A stretch of DNA of 64,000 nucleotides from Vibrio fluminensis (GCF_015278125.1 NZ_JADILO010000002.1:62001-126000); one strand, 5' to 3'. Shown: positions 25,441 through 34,496, numbered from the stretch's first letter. A program made the numbers and translations. The notes: generated by a model from the sequence alone, not told the origin.

Positions 25441-26724
25441 ATGGTCGGTATTGTAATGTTTTTTGTTGCCCTATTTGCGTTGCTACTAGGGTTTCCTGTC
25501 GCGTTTACCTTTGGTGGTATAGCGCTAATTTTTGGTGTTTGGGCGGAAGGCTTCGATATGTTTGCTTTCATGCCATATCGAATTCAGTCGATAATGGAAA
25601 ACACCGTGTTGATGGCGGTTCCGCTGTTTGTATTTATGGGCTTAGTTTTGCAAAAAACTCGCCTTGCAGAACAGCTATTAGAGTCAATGGGTAAGTTATT
25701 TGGTGGTGTACGTGGTGGTATTGCCATCTCTACGGTATTAGTAGGAGCGTTATTGGCAGCTTCTACGGGCGTAGTGGGAGCATCAGTGGTCGCAATGGGG
25801 CTTATCTCGCTGCCAGTTATGCTTAAGTACAACTACGATAAAGGCTTGGCGTGTGGCACCATCTGTGCATCTGGTACGCTAGGTCAAATCATTCCGCCTT
25901 CAATTGTTCTCATTCTTTTAGGGGATGTGTTGGGTGTGCCAGTCGGTGATTTATTCCAAGCGGCGATTTGGCCAGGCTTGGTACTGGTTGGTGCTTATGT
26001 GGTTTACATTCTCATCTACGCGAAGATGAATCCTGAGGCTGCTCAACCAATCGAACGTGATGAGAACATTAGCCGTCAGCAAGAAGTGATTGCCGCGCTA
26101 AAAGCGGTAATTCCGCCGCTTGCGCTGATTGTTGTGGTGCTCGGCTCTATTTTTGCTGGTGTTGCAACACCGACGGAGTCTGCAGCGTTAGGTGGCGCAG
26201 GTGCTATCGTTTTAGCACTACTGTATCGTCAATTTAGCTGGGGCATGGTTTATGACGCTGCGAAAGAGACGGTGAAAGTTACGGCGATGGTATTTGCGAT
26301 TTTGTTGGGTGCAACGGCATTTTCAATGGCGTTCACTTACACAGGTGGCGACCATTTGGTTGAGCAGTGGATGTTGCAAATTCCTGGTGAGAAGTGGGGC
26401 TTCTTGATCATCACTATGCTTGTCATTTTGATCCTTGGCTTCTTTATTGATTTCGTTGAGATCTGTTTCATCATCGTACCAATCTTAGCTCCAGTTGCTG
26501 AGCTAATGGGTATCAACATGACTTGGTTTGCGATTCTTGTTGCGATGAACTTACAAACCTCCTTCCTAACCCCGCCATTTGGCTTTAGCCTCTTCTATCT
26601 GAAAGGTGTGGCGCCTTCAGGGGTAACAACTCGTGATATTTATCGCGGAGTGATGCCGTTTATCGCGATACAGATAGCGGTATTAGCCAGTATCTTGGTC
26701 TTCCCCGGATTTTACGGAATGTGA
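25441..26724 (+). CDS. TRAP transporter large permease (DctM family)
   Basis: The 427-residue protein has about 12 hydrophobic segments and the DctM signatures PLFVFMGL, ASTGVVGASVVAMGLISLPVM and GTLGQIIPPSIVLILLGD. It is the ion-coupled transport subunit. It begins 10 bp after the small permease with a strong AGGAGG ribosome binding site, and is followed by a terminator. Together with 23636-25430 it makes a complete tripartite transporter. Confidence 0.95.
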   Translation: MVGIVMFFVALFALLLGFPVAFTFGGIALIFGVWAEGFDMFAFMPYRIQSIMENTVLMAVPLFVFMGLVLQKTRLAEQLLESMGKLFGGVRGGIAISTVLVGALLAASTGVVGASVVAMGLISLPVMLKYNYDKGLACGTICASGTLGQIIPPSIVLILLGDVLGVPVGDLFQAAIWPGLVLVGAYVVYILIYAKMNPEAAQPIERDENISRQQEVIAALKAVIPPLALIVVVLGSIFAGVATPTESAALGGAGAIVLALLYRQFSWGMVYDAAKETVKVTAMVFAILLGATAFSMAFTYTGGDHLVEQWMLQIPGEKWGFLIITMLVILILGFFIDFVEICFIIVPILAPVAELMGINMTWFAILVAMNLQTSFLTPPFGFSLFYLKGVAPSGVTTRDIYRGVMPFIAIQIAVLASILVFPGFYGM

Positions 26725-26763
26725 TCATGTGATTTTTGTTAACTTGGTGTAAATGATACATTT

Positions 26764-26796
26764 GAACGGCTTACTTTAGTAAGCCGTTCTTTTTTA
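26764..26796 (+). terminator. Terminator after the TRAP operon
   Basis: GAACGGCTTAC and GTAAGCCGTTC form an 11-bp stem with a short loop (TTTA), followed by T6. The kinase gene begins 20 bp later, so the two-component genes probably depend on read-through or their own promoter. Confidence 0.9.
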
Positions 26797-26816
26797 TGTA
26801 GTATAGGGGAAAGGGA

Positions 26817-28178
26817 ATGCCTCTAAAGGTTAAGCTTATTCTACTGAGTTTGTTGCCGCTATTGTTGGTGACGCTCAGTACTAGTTGGATATCGGTTTAT
26901 CAGGCACAAACACTTCGTGATAAAGAAGTGGAGATCTTTCGTTCGAGTCTGATCAAATCAAAAGAAACCGCGCTGCGTGACAGTGTTGATTTAGCTCTCG
27001 ATTCAATTCGGCACGTTTATAACGATCCTGATTTGCCAGATAGTATTGCCAAACAGCAGGTGAAAGCGATTATTGAGAAGCTGCGCTATGGGAAAGACGG
27101 TTATTTTTTCGTTTATGATCAGGATGGTACCAACCTTGTTCATCCCATTCTACCTGAGTTACAAGGGCGGAATTTAATCGATATTCAAGATAAAAACGGC
27201 GATTTTTTAATTGTGGCGTTGTTGAATCAAGCTCAAAAAGGCGGTGGTTTTCATCAGTATCTTTGGCAAAAACCCTCTACCGGTGAAACTGTGACTAAGT
27301 TGAGCTATGCCGCTTGGCTTGATAAATGGAACTGGATGGTTGGTACTGGGCTGTATATTGAAGATATCAGTGAAGAGGTGGCGAATCTAAAAAGTGAAGT
27401 AGACCAGAATATCGAGACTACTTTTTTTTCGATGATTGTGATTGTGGTGGTGACGGTCGGCGTGATAGTGGTGGTAACACTGGCAATTAATCTCCATGAA
27501 CACCGAATTGCTGACCGCAGCCTGAAAGAACTCGCTCACAAAACGGTCATGTTTCAGGAAGATGAGAAGAAACATTTGGCGAGGGAGTTGCATGATGGGA
27601 TCAATCAGTTATTAGTTTCAAGCAAATGCCATTTAGAGTTACTCGGTAATAAGCTGGTGGACGAAACACAAAAGCAGCATCTGGCACATTCGCAGCAGTC
27701 GCTGATGATGGCGATTAATGAAGTGAGGCATATCTCGCACAAATTACGCCCAAGTGCACTTGATGATATCGGTTTAGAGGCGGCATTAAATACACTACTG
27801 CAAGACTTCCGTGCTCACTCAGGGTTGAATATAGACACTGTGTTTGACACCAAACGAGGTAAGCTAAAATCAGAAGTAGCGACTACGTTATATAGAGTTG
27901 CGCAAGAATCATTGACCAATATTGAAAAACATTCTCAAGCGACGGAAGTTAATGTCATTCTTCAGCAACTCGGTAGTCGCCTACAGTTAATTATTCGTGA
28001 TAACGGCGTTGGATTTGACGTTGGCTCAACTCTGCGCAAGAGTGGCACAGGTATAGGGCTACGTAATATGCGTGAACGAGTAGAGTTCATTGGCGGAGAT
28101 TTTGAGCTAGAGAGTGAGCCGGGGTTTGGCACGGAAATTACCGTTTTACTTGAATTGGATGAATTAGTTTATGGATAA
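26817..28178 (+). CDS. Cache-domain sensor histidine kinase (NarX/DegS class)
   Basis: The 453-residue inner-membrane kinase has one N-terminal helix (7-27), a periplasmic single Cache domain of the sCache_2 type (about 35-190, GKDGYFFVYDQDGTNLVHP), a second helix (about 204-224), a HisKA_3 dimerisation helix with phospho-acceptor H259 (ARELHDGINQ) and a HATPase domain (DNGVGFD, GTGIGLRNMRERV). It overlaps its response regulator by 8 nt. It lies directly behind the TRAP genes, so it probably senses the same organic acid. Confidence 0.93.
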   Translation: MPLKVKLILLSLLPLLLVTLSTSWISVYQAQTLRDKEVEIFRSSLIKSKETALRDSVDLALDSIRHVYNDPDLPDSIAKQQVKAIIEKLRYGKDGYFFVYDQDGTNLVHPILPELQGRNLIDIQDKNGDFLIVALLNQAQKGGGFHQYLWQKPSTGETVTKLSYAAWLDKWNWMVGTGLYIEDISEEVANLKSEVDQNIETTFFSMIVIVVVTVGVIVVVTLAINLHEHRIADRSLKELAHKTVMFQEDEKKHLARELHDGINQLLVSSKCHLELLGNKLVDETQKQHLAHSQQSLMMAINEVRHISHKLRPSALDDIGLEAALNTLLQDFRAHSGLNIDTVFDTKRGKLKSEVATTLYRVAQESLTNIEKHSQATEVNVILQQLGSRLQLIIRDNGVGFDVGSTLRKSGTGIGLRNMRERVEFIGGDFELESEPGFGTEITVLLELDELVYG

Positions 28179-28806
28179 ACCGATCAAAGTGGTTATTGTT
28201 GATGATCACCAAGTGGTACTTGATGGTTTTATTGCAAGACTAAGCCTAGAAACCTCGTTTCAGGTGATAGGTACTGCCAGCAATGGTCTTGAAGCGATTG
28301 ATGTTGTTAAGTCTCTCAATCCTGATGTGGTGTTGATGGACGTGAGCATGCCATTGATGAATGGCATTGATGCGACACGTTTGATCAAAGAAGAGTGCCC
28401 GCAGGTGAAAGTTTTGATGCTGACGATGCATGATAATCGAGAGTACATCATGAAGGTCATGCAGTCGGGTGCAGTCGGGTATATGTTGAAGGAAATCTCA
28501 GCGGAAAAAATGGTTCAAGCGATCAAAACGGTCTATCAAGGGTCGACCTATTTTTGCGAGTCGGTTACTCAGACGTTATTTTCTCAAGGAGAAACGGCGC
28601 TTGCGGATAAACCGAATCCGTTGAGTCGCAGGGAAGAATCGGTTTTAAAATTGGTTGCGCAGGGGTATAGCAGCAAGAAGATAGCGTCACAGCTTGAAAT
28701 AAGCTATCGCACCGTAGAGACGCATCGACAGAACATCAAGCATAAATTGGAACTGAGCAGTACCGCAGAACTTGCCAAGTATGCGGTCGAGCGGGGCATG
28801 ATTTAG
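28171..28806 (+). CDS. NarL/FixJ-type response regulator
   Basis: The 211-residue protein has a receiver domain with acidic pair D11/D12, phospho-acceptor D57 (VVLMDVSMP) and K109-region motif YMLKE, then a LuxR-type helix-turn-helix (SRREESVLKLVAQGYSSKKIA, VETHRQNIKHKL). Translation is coupled to the kinase. The NarL-like 7-2-7 palindrome before the TRAP operon is its probable target, which would make the locus a self-contained sensing and uptake unit. Confidence 0.93.
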   Translation: MDKPIKVVIVDDHQVVLDGFIARLSLETSFQVIGTASNGLEAIDVVKSLNPDVVLMDVSMPLMNGIDATRLIKEECPQVKVLMLTMHDNREYIMKVMQSGAVGYMLKEISAEKMVQAIKTVYQGSTYFCESVTQTLFSQGETALADKPNPLSRREESVLKLVAQGYSSKKIASQLEISYRTVETHRQNIKHKLELSSTAELAKYAVERGMI

Positions 28807-28844
28807 GCGGCCTGTGATCTGAATTATCTATTCAACGATTAACT

Positions 28845-28875
28845 AAAAAGGCCCCAAGCTAGGCGAGGGGCAAAT
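28845..28875 (-). terminator. Terminator of the PTS operon (minus strand)
   Basis: On the minus strand, GCCCCTCGC-CTA-GCTTGGGGC (imperfect centre) is followed by CTTTTTAG. It lies about 65 bp after the last PTS-operon gene and could also slow transcripts of the convergent regulator. Confidence 0.6.
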
Positions 28876-28934
28876 CCTATTTAAGGAGGACTAGGTAATC
28901 AGAATTGAAAGATATTTCCAATCCAATAAAGTGA

Positions 28935-29816
28935 CTAACGGCGGTTCGCCATGCGTTTGTATTGGTGGCGACGACCTCGTAGAGTGAGACCTAGACGCAT
29001 AATATTCTCAGGTGGAGCAATGCCGCTATAACCACCATCTCCAATGTGTACAATATCCGCTCCTGCCGCTTTGGCGGTATTGGCGACTTGTTCAATGTAG
29101 CTTTCTGTTGCTCCTTCTTGAGAGGTTCCTATGGCAAGCATCCCCAGCATATTGGTTTTATGTACAGCGGCCATCATTTGTTGAGACATTTCTGGACTCA
29201 CACCCGGTGTCGTATAGGCGGCAGGGAACATCATGATATCGGCGCCTGCTTCGGCAAATGCAGAAACAATGTCGAGGTTATAGTCATTGCCGACACCACC
29301 TGCATGCATTTTCCCAGCAACAATCAGCATTTCTGGTGCAACGCTTCTGACTAAAGTAATCGCTTTGAGAATGGTCTCTTGAGAGACGCAGTTTCCTGGA
29401 TTGCCTGTTAGCATCACATAATCCAGCCCAATTTCCACTGCGCGTCGCACAGTTTGCTCTGTTACGGTTCGCCCGATGGCAAGATGAGTGATCCCTTCCG
29501 GTACAGGCTCTAAATTGCAGCCTACCAAACGCCCTGTGACTCTTTTTACTTCGTCGATAGTGAGATGCTCATTGGGATCTTCTGACAGCACGCGTATTTT
29601 TGGCTCAAATACATCTAGGCAGTTAAGCGTGATCATATCCGCACCAAAAGCAGCAGCGATTTCAGGCCCTGTCACCATATCAATTGGAGGTGTTAGTGAA
29701 ACCACGTTTTCAACCATGATTGTGCGGCCTTCAGAGTGGCGTATCGCATCAACGAGTTGTTCGCGATTGGCTAAGCGAAAGTCCTCTGCGTTGTAATCAA
29801 ATATGCGTTTTTTCAC
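28935..29816 (-). CDS. TIM-barrel-like protein of PTS operons (DUF7916 type)
   Basis: The 293-residue cytosolic protein shows beta-alpha-barrel features: repeated strands such as DYVMLTGNPGN, MLIVAGKMHAGG and ADIVHIGDGGYSG, and an N-terminal LANREQLVDAIRHSEGRTIM. I know the type from cellobiose-like PTS operons, where it was long mislabelled a haloacid dehalogenase-like hydrolase. Its reaction is unknown; phospho-sugar or carbon-phosphorus chemistry is only a guess. It overlaps the IIA gene by 4 nt. Confidence 0.7.
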   Translation of the reverse strand: MKKRIFDYNAEDFRLANREQLVDAIRHSEGRTIMVENVVSLTPPIDMVTGPEIAAAFGADMITLNCLDVFEPKIRVLSEDPNEHLTIDEVKRVTGRLVGCNLEPVPEGITHLAIGRTVTEQTVRRAVEIGLDYVMLTGNPGNCVSQETILKAITLVRSVAPEMLIVAGKMHAGGVGNDYNLDIVSAFAEAGADIMMFPAAYTTPGVSPEMSQQMMAAVHKTNMLGMLAIGTSQEGATESYIEQVANTAKAAGADIVHIGDGGYSGIAPPENIMRLGLTLRGRRHQYKRMANRR

Positions 29817-30157
29817 GATCTCAATTCCTTCAATTCTTTATGGATAGCAATCACTTCTTCGGTCACTTCGCGACAGAGCATCGTTGTCATGATGTGATCT
29901 TGAATATGGGTCAATATTAGAGTCATCTGCACTTTACCTGAGCCTTCGTCATAACCAATCAACTTGGTTTGCGATTTATGGACATCTTTAAGTGCTTGAT
30001 CACCTTCTTCGATACAGCTTTGTGCTTGTTCAAAGTCACCACTTCGTGCCGCTCGCATCGCTGCGATGAATGATGAGCGAGCAGCGCCTACGTAACAAAG
30101 CAATGTCATTAAAAACTCTTCGGTGATTTGTAATTCTTCACTAGTTGCGCACTGCAT
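29813..30157 (-). CDS. PTS lactose/cellobiose-type IIA component
   Basis: The 114-residue protein belongs to the helical-trimer IIA Lac/Chb family and passes phosphate from HPr to IIB. The conserved segment THIQDHIMTTM carries the active and neighbouring histidines; EEFLMTLLCYVGAARSSFIAAM is the first long helix. It overlaps the IIC gene by 17 nt and the DUF7916-type gene by 4 nt, so the order is IIB-IIC-IIA-DUF7916. Confidence 0.92.
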   Translation of the reverse strand: MQCATSEELQITEEFLMTLLCYVGAARSSFIAAMRAARSGDFEQAQSCIEEGDQALKDVHKSQTKLIGYDEGSGKVQMTLILTHIQDHIMTTMLCREVTEEVIAIHKELKELRS

Positions 30158-31481
30158 TTAATTGCTCCTCTTTTTCTCGACTTGGTTTGACCGCTTCATC
30201 TTGAGCACGCTCTTCTGCTAAGAGCTGTTTCTCATGCACTTTCATAAATGGGTAAAACACAACCACACTAACGGTTAGGCAAAGCAGTACCACAATGGCA
30301 GCGGTCGCGGAATTAGTCGCGATAACAGCACCGATAGGAGCGGGCATAGTCCAAGGTGGTAGGGCTATAATTTTGGCAACTAGGTCCATCTTGAAGGCCA
30401 TCCAGACAATCGACGTGTTAATAAATGGCGCCACAATCCAAGGAATAAAGTAGATTGGATTCATTACAATTGGCGTACCAAAGATGACTGGCTCATTGAT
30501 ATTGAACATCCCAGGTACCACAGACATTTTGCCGATGGTTTTCAATTGAGTCGCTTTTGAGCGCATCATTAGAAGTACAAGACCAAACGTGCCGCCAGCG
30601 CCACCAACAAAGACAAAGAAGTCGACTAACGGGTTGACGAAAATTTTGGGTAGAGGTTCGCCAGCAGCAAGTGCTTCTTGGTTTAACCCCAAGTTAACAA
30701 GCAGCATTGGCGCGATGATTCCGCCGACTACAGACCCGCCATGGATACCACTAAACCACAGTAGTTGAATCAGCATCACTGCCAAAAGTGCCGCAAGATA
30801 GGAGTCTGAAGCCATAACCAGAGGTTTAAATAGCTCCATGATTGCTGAAGGGATTTTCAGGTCATGGGATGCGAGTAGGGTATTGATGGTAACGATGATG
30901 ATTGAAATAAAAACAATCGGGATCAATAGATCGAAAGACGCTGAGATTTTTGGCGGTACTGCTTCAGGCATCTTAATGCGGATATTGTATTTGATCAGCA
31001 GGCGCTGCATTTCTGGGACCAGCAAACCACATAAGATTGCGGTAAACGCACCAGCGCCACCTAGAAAGGCCCCAGGTAGTACGCCCCCGATATCAACACT
31101 GACCATTGGTGCGGCGGCGAGGATAAAGGCAAACATCGAGAGCATACCAGTATTCATTGGTCTGAGTTTGTAGGATTCAGCCAAGCTAAAACCGATCCCG
31201 AATGCTGCATAAACGGCAAAGATGCCCATACTTACTTGAAAAGGCGCCATGATATTGTCTGAGCCAATAGCATTGATAAGAGCGTGCCAACCTTCAAAAA
31301 AGAAACCTGAATCAGATGGTGGGAAGGCAAGCACCAATAGTAATGAACCGACAATGAGAAACGGCATTGTGGCGACGAAACCATCTTTGACCGCGATGAC
31401 GTGTTTTTGCGCGGAAACTTTTCCAGCGTATGGTGCGACGACATTTTCGACGAAGCCCATTGTTTTATCGAAAAAAGACAT
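30141..31481 (-). CDS. PTS cellobiose-type IIC permease
   Basis: The 446-residue membrane protein has about ten hydrophobic segments and the hallmarks of the CelB/ChbC family: FVATMPFLIVGS, the MFNINEPVIFGTPIV loop that carries the substrate-binding glutamate, and IHGGSVVGGI. It imports and phosphorylates a beta-disaccharide such as cellobiose or chitobiose; the exact sugar cannot be told. The C-terminus is charged and cytosolic. Confidence 0.93.
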   Translation of the reverse strand: MSFFDKTMGFVENVVAPYAGKVSAQKHVIAVKDGFVATMPFLIVGSLLLVLAFPPSDSGFFFEGWHALINAIGSDNIMAPFQVSMGIFAVYAAFGIGFSLAESYKLRPMNTGMLSMFAFILAAAPMVSVDIGGVLPGAFLGGAGAFTAILCGLLVPEMQRLLIKYNIRIKMPEAVPPKISASFDLLIPIVFISIIIVTINTLLASHDLKIPSAIMELFKPLVMASDSYLAALLAVMLIQLLWFSGIHGGSVVGGIIAPMLLVNLGLNQEALAAGEPLPKIFVNPLVDFFVFVGGAGGTFGLVLLMMRSKATQLKTIGKMSVVPGMFNINEPVIFGTPIVMNPIYFIPWIVAPFINTSIVWMAFKMDLVAKIIALPPWTMPAPIGAVIATNSATAAIVVLLCLTVSVVVFYPFMKVHEKQLLAEERAQDEAVKPSREKEEQLNAVRN

Positions 31482-31502
31482 GTTAACCCCCAGTCATATA
31501 TT

Positions 31503-31811
31503 TTAGCGAGATCGATAGAGCTCGATGGCTTGTTCGAGAACGGCATCGCCTTTGAGCATCCCGTAATTCATCATATCGATGAGTCCGCAACCTTTACCTA
31601 ATGCTTCGGCTTCCCGCTTGAAATCATCAAATTTGAATTTTACTTGTGGAGCAACTAGACAAACGTCACAAACCGTAATGCAGTCATCAAATTCCGCCAC
31701 AGAATGGGCTGAAATCTCACATTCTAAGTTTTGCTCCTGTGCCGCTTTCTCCATTTTTGTGACTAGCATGCTGGTCGACATACCCGCTGCACAACAAAGG
31801 AAAATCTTCAT
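31503..31811 (-). CDS. PTS cellobiose-type IIB component
   Basis: The 102-residue cytosolic protein has the phospho-cysteine loop CAAGMSTS at its N-terminus (C7), the mark of the IIB Lac/Chb family. It takes phosphate from IIA and gives it to the sugar bound by IIC. It is the first gene of the operon, preceded by two palindromic operators. Confidence 0.93.
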   Translation of the reverse strand: MKIFLCCAAGMSTSMLVTKMEKAAQEQNLECEISAHSVAEFDDCITVCDVCLVAPQVKFKFDDFKREAEALGKGCGLIDMMNYGMLKGDAVLEQAIELYRSR

Positions 31812-31866
31812 TTTGTGCTCCTCATTGATTTATATGTGATTAATTAACAGTCAATATAGCCACTAA

Positions 31867-31893
31867 AGAAACCGGTTTCTGTAACCGGTTACA
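31867..31893. promoter_or_regulatory. Two adjoining LacI-type operators before the PTS operon
   Basis: AGAAACCGGTTTCT (31867-31880) and TGTAACCGGTTACA (31880-31893) are both perfect 14-bp palindromes with the central CCGG/CG step typical of LacI-family sites. They share one base and lie 56-82 bp before the first PTS gene. The LacI-type protein encoded at 33495-34496 is the obvious ligand. Confidence 0.7.
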
Positions 31894-31976
31894 TCTGTGC
31901 GTAAGACTTCACATAAAATGGGAGTGAGTAATGAAATAGTGTTTGCCTGATCAAATTTTGCACAACCAATAATGTG

Positions 31977-32073
31977 GGGACAGTCGCTTATGCACGCCTA
32001 CTTGAGGGGGATCTTCTAAAAAGGACAGACACTTTAAGAATATGTACTTCTTAATTGGACAGACACTCTAAGG
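31977..32073 (-). repeat. REP-like repeats left of the RAYT gene (inverted orientation)
   Basis: GGACAGACACTTTAAG at 32023-32038 and GGACAGACACTCTAAG at 32057-32072 are near-identical copies, with a shorter GGGACAGTC at 31977-31985. They are the reverse complement of the TGTCTGTCC copies on the other side of the transposase gene. Confidence 0.7.
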
Positions 32074-32179
32074 AAACAAAAGTATGGTTTGTTGATATGC
32101 TAATGGTGAAATTCAGCTTGCGATCTTGCGCTCCATTTGGTGTCTTTTTAATCTATCTCAATTGATTATAAGACCGAGC

Positions 32180-33148
32180 ATGGATATGACGATAGCAAGA
32201 AAACAGCAAGTTTCAGTGGATGCAACACCTTACTATCACTGCATTTCTCGCTGTGTACGACGCAGTTTCTTGTGCGGTTTTGACCCTCTTACAAACCGAA
32301 ACTATGAGCATCGTCGTGAATGGGTGGAGCGTAAGCTTTACTCGCTTGCTCAAATCTATTGTATTGATATATGCGCTTACGCAATTATGAGTAATCATTA
32401 TCATTTGGTGGTTCATATCAATCGGGATAAAGCTTTGGCATTGTCCGACCATGAGGTTGTTGCAAGGTGGCAACATGATCATCAGTTACCCGTATTAATT
32501 GTCCGGTGGCTAGCAAGAGAACTAAGAACCGAAGCAGAAATTGATGCTTGTAAGTCAATTATTGATATGTGGCGCGATCGATTGTGGAGTCTTAGTTGGT
32601 TTATGAAAGAAATCAACTTTGCGATCTCTTGTCAAGCAAACAAAGAAGACGATTGTAAAGGCCACTTTTGGGAAGGACGTTTTCGAAGTCAGGCTTTGCT
32701 TGATGACCAAGCGCTGATTGCTGCCATGGCTTATGTAGACTTAAACCCTTTACGAGCAGGTGTAGCAGAAACGCCAGAATCCTCGGATTTTACGTCAATC
32801 CAAGCGCGTTTACAGGCTTTAGGGCGTCAGCAAGAAATAGCCCCTTGTCTTCATCCATTCATTAGAAATCCAACCAACTTGGACTTAGATGGTATACCAA
32901 TGAGGTTGATGGATTATATTGAGTTGGTTGACTGGACGGCACGGCAATATCGAGAGGATAAAGCCTCATTATGTTCAACGATGCCATCAATACTACAGCG
33001 ACTTAATATAAATAGAGAAAATTGGCTAGAGGCTTGTGCGCAACTTGAGCGTAAACGATGCACTGTTATTGGGTGCTTGCGTAACTCAGCAGCTCTCAAA
33101 CATGCGTTAAACCGGCAACGCATTAATCTTTTTAGACTTGATAGTTAA
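32180..33148 (+). CDS. REP-associated tyrosine transposase (RAYT, Y1 HUH family)
   Basis: The 322-residue protein is an IS200/IS605-related Y1 transposase domesticated with palindromic repeats. The HUH metal motif is SNHYHLVVH (H73, H75), with CISRCVRRSFLCG near the N-terminus and FWEGRFRSQALLDD and AMAYVDLNPLRAGVA downstream; these are typical of the large Vibrio/Shewanella-like RAYT subgroup. ATG 32180 is preferred; a TTG 54 nt upstream is unlikely. There is no IS end, only TGTCTGTCC repeats in inverted orientation on both sides. It sits between a PTS operon and its LacI regulator. Confidence 0.85.
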   Translation: MDMTIARKQQVSVDATPYYHCISRCVRRSFLCGFDPLTNRNYEHRREWVERKLYSLAQIYCIDICAYAIMSNHYHLVVHINRDKALALSDHEVVARWQHDHQLPVLIVRWLARELRTEAEIDACKSIIDMWRDRLWSLSWFMKEINFAISCQANKEDDCKGHFWEGRFRSQALLDDQALIAAMAYVDLNPLRAGVAETPESSDFTSIQARLQALGRQQEIAPCLHPFIRNPTNLDLDGIPMRLMDYIELVDWTARQYREDKASLCSTMPSILQRLNINRENWLEACAQLERKRCTVIGCLRNSAALKHALNRQRINLFRLDS

Positions 33149-33312
33149 CTTATCTAAAATATCTTCATCGCTTATAACTCTTCAGTAGACGAAAACTTCT
33201 TTTGCCTGAGCGATATGCACCTCTGTATTCGTTATATCGAACAAATGTACTCATATTTTATTTTTTAAACCAGTGACCTTTGGACTCTTAACCGGGGCGG
33301 GGATTAGATGTC

Positions 33313-33431
33313 AATTCTGTCCTTAAATACGTCAGTTCTTAATGATGTCTGTCCTAAGAAAGTGCAATTACAGAATTAAGGTGCCTGTCCTAAGTAAATG
33401 GTCTTTATAACTAGAATTGAAATGTCTGTCC
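33313..33431 (+). repeat. REP-like repeats right of the RAYT gene
   Basis: TCTGTCCTTAA at 33316-33326, GATGTCTGTCCTAAG at 33344-33358, GGTGCCTGTCCTAAG at 33380-33394 and AATGTCTGTCCC at 33421-33432 follow each other at ~30-40 bp. Orientation is opposite to the copies on the left of the transposase, giving an inverted arrangement. The rest of 33149-33494 holds no gene. Confidence 0.7.
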
Positions 33432-33494
33432 CTGTTGTAGGGGGAATAAGCAAAGAGAACTGGCGAGTAAGGAGAGGTGACTTACTCGCTTAGT

Positions 33495-34496
33495 TTATTT
33501 GGCGATTGCGGAATCGCGGATGATTAGTTCGCCAGTATAGATTTCAGGCTCTGGTGGCTGTCCGGTTTCTATGAGTTGTTTGGCAACTGTCATCGCTCTC
33601 TCGGTAATATGTTTTATTGGAATATTAACCGTGGTTAGGGGAGGGGAAATGAAAGAAGAGCAAGCGTCATTATCGATACTGACAATTGAGATATCTTCTG
33701 GGACGCGAATGCCGTGCTCTTTTAGTGCTTTGATACAACCAATCGCGATGTCGTCAGCGGCGGCGACAATGGCGGTGCCGAAATCCTGGCCATTGGAAAG
33801 ATGTTGTTTGGTGGCGAGATAACCTTCCTCAAAGCCAAATGACGATGGGTAAATATCGCCATTCACTCCCTGTTGAGCATGGTCCTCGACTAATTTTAAG
33901 AAGCCTTCGAGTCTGAGTTTGGACGTCGGAGTCGAGGGTTCTGGGCCCATATAGCTCAGATGTGTGTGTCCTAGTTGAATTAGATGCGTTCCAGCTTTTT
34001 TTATTGCGTCAGACTGATCAAATGCGATGGAATAGCCGGCATCTTTTGGTAGGACACGGCCTACATTAACGATAGGAATCGGCACCGAATGGTTTAAAGC
34101 GATAACTTGTTCACAAGTCAGCTTTCGACTGTAAAGAACGATGATGTCGCATTTTTTCTCGACAAGGGAGTGAACGGCTTTCAGTTCGTCTTCCGCGTTA
34201 TTGTGCCCATCAGCAAATAGCAATTGCTTACCCATTGATTCGGCACTCACAGAGGCTTGTTTCAGCAGACTACCGAAGTAACCACCAGTAAAGTCAGAGA
34301 TCACCAAACCGATGCTGTTACCGCTTTGATTAGCAAGAGCTTGAGCCACAGCGCTAGGGCGGTAATCAAGCTGTTTCATTACCGCTTCAACTTTTTCTCG
34401 GGTGCTTTGACGTACCTGACCTGTTCCGTTAATAACCCGCGAGACAGTGGCTTTGGATACGCCAGCAGCGCGGCATACGTCGTTTATTGTTGCCAT
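33495..34496 (-). CDS. LacI-family transcriptional repressor
   Basis: The 333-residue regulator has a LacI helix-turn-helix (TINDVCRAAGVSKATVSRVING, minus the first residues) with the hinge helix YRPSAVAQALA, and a periplasmic-binding-protein-like sugar domain (SIGLVISDFTGGYFG, IVAAADDIAIGCIKAL). It resembles regulators of beta-glucoside PTS genes. It is encoded upstream of the PTS operon on the same strand, with the RAYT between them. The paired palindromes at 31867-31893 are probable operators. Confidence 0.92.
   Translation of the reverse strand: MATINDVCRAAGVSKATVSRVINGTGQVRQSTREKVEAVMKQLDYRPSAVAQALANQSGNSIGLVISDFTGGYFGSLLKQASVSAESMGKQLLFADGHNNAEDELKAVHSLVEKKCDIIVLYSRKLTCEQVIALNHSVPIPIVNVGRVLPKDAGYSIAFDQSDAIKKAGTHLIQLGHTHLSYMGPEPSTPTSKLRLEGFLKLVEDHAQQGVNGDIYPSSFGFEEGYLATKQHLSNGQDFGTAIVAAADDIAIGCIKALKEHGIRVPEDISIVSIDNDACSSFISPPLTTVNIPIKHITERAMTVAKQLIETGQPPEPEIYTGELIIRDSAIAK

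Noticed and set aside
31833..31850. CRP site before the PTS operon (TGTGATTAATTAACA)
   Set aside because: Only one half-site fits; the second half is AACAG rather than TCACA. PTS operons are often CRP-controlled, but the sequence does not support it well.
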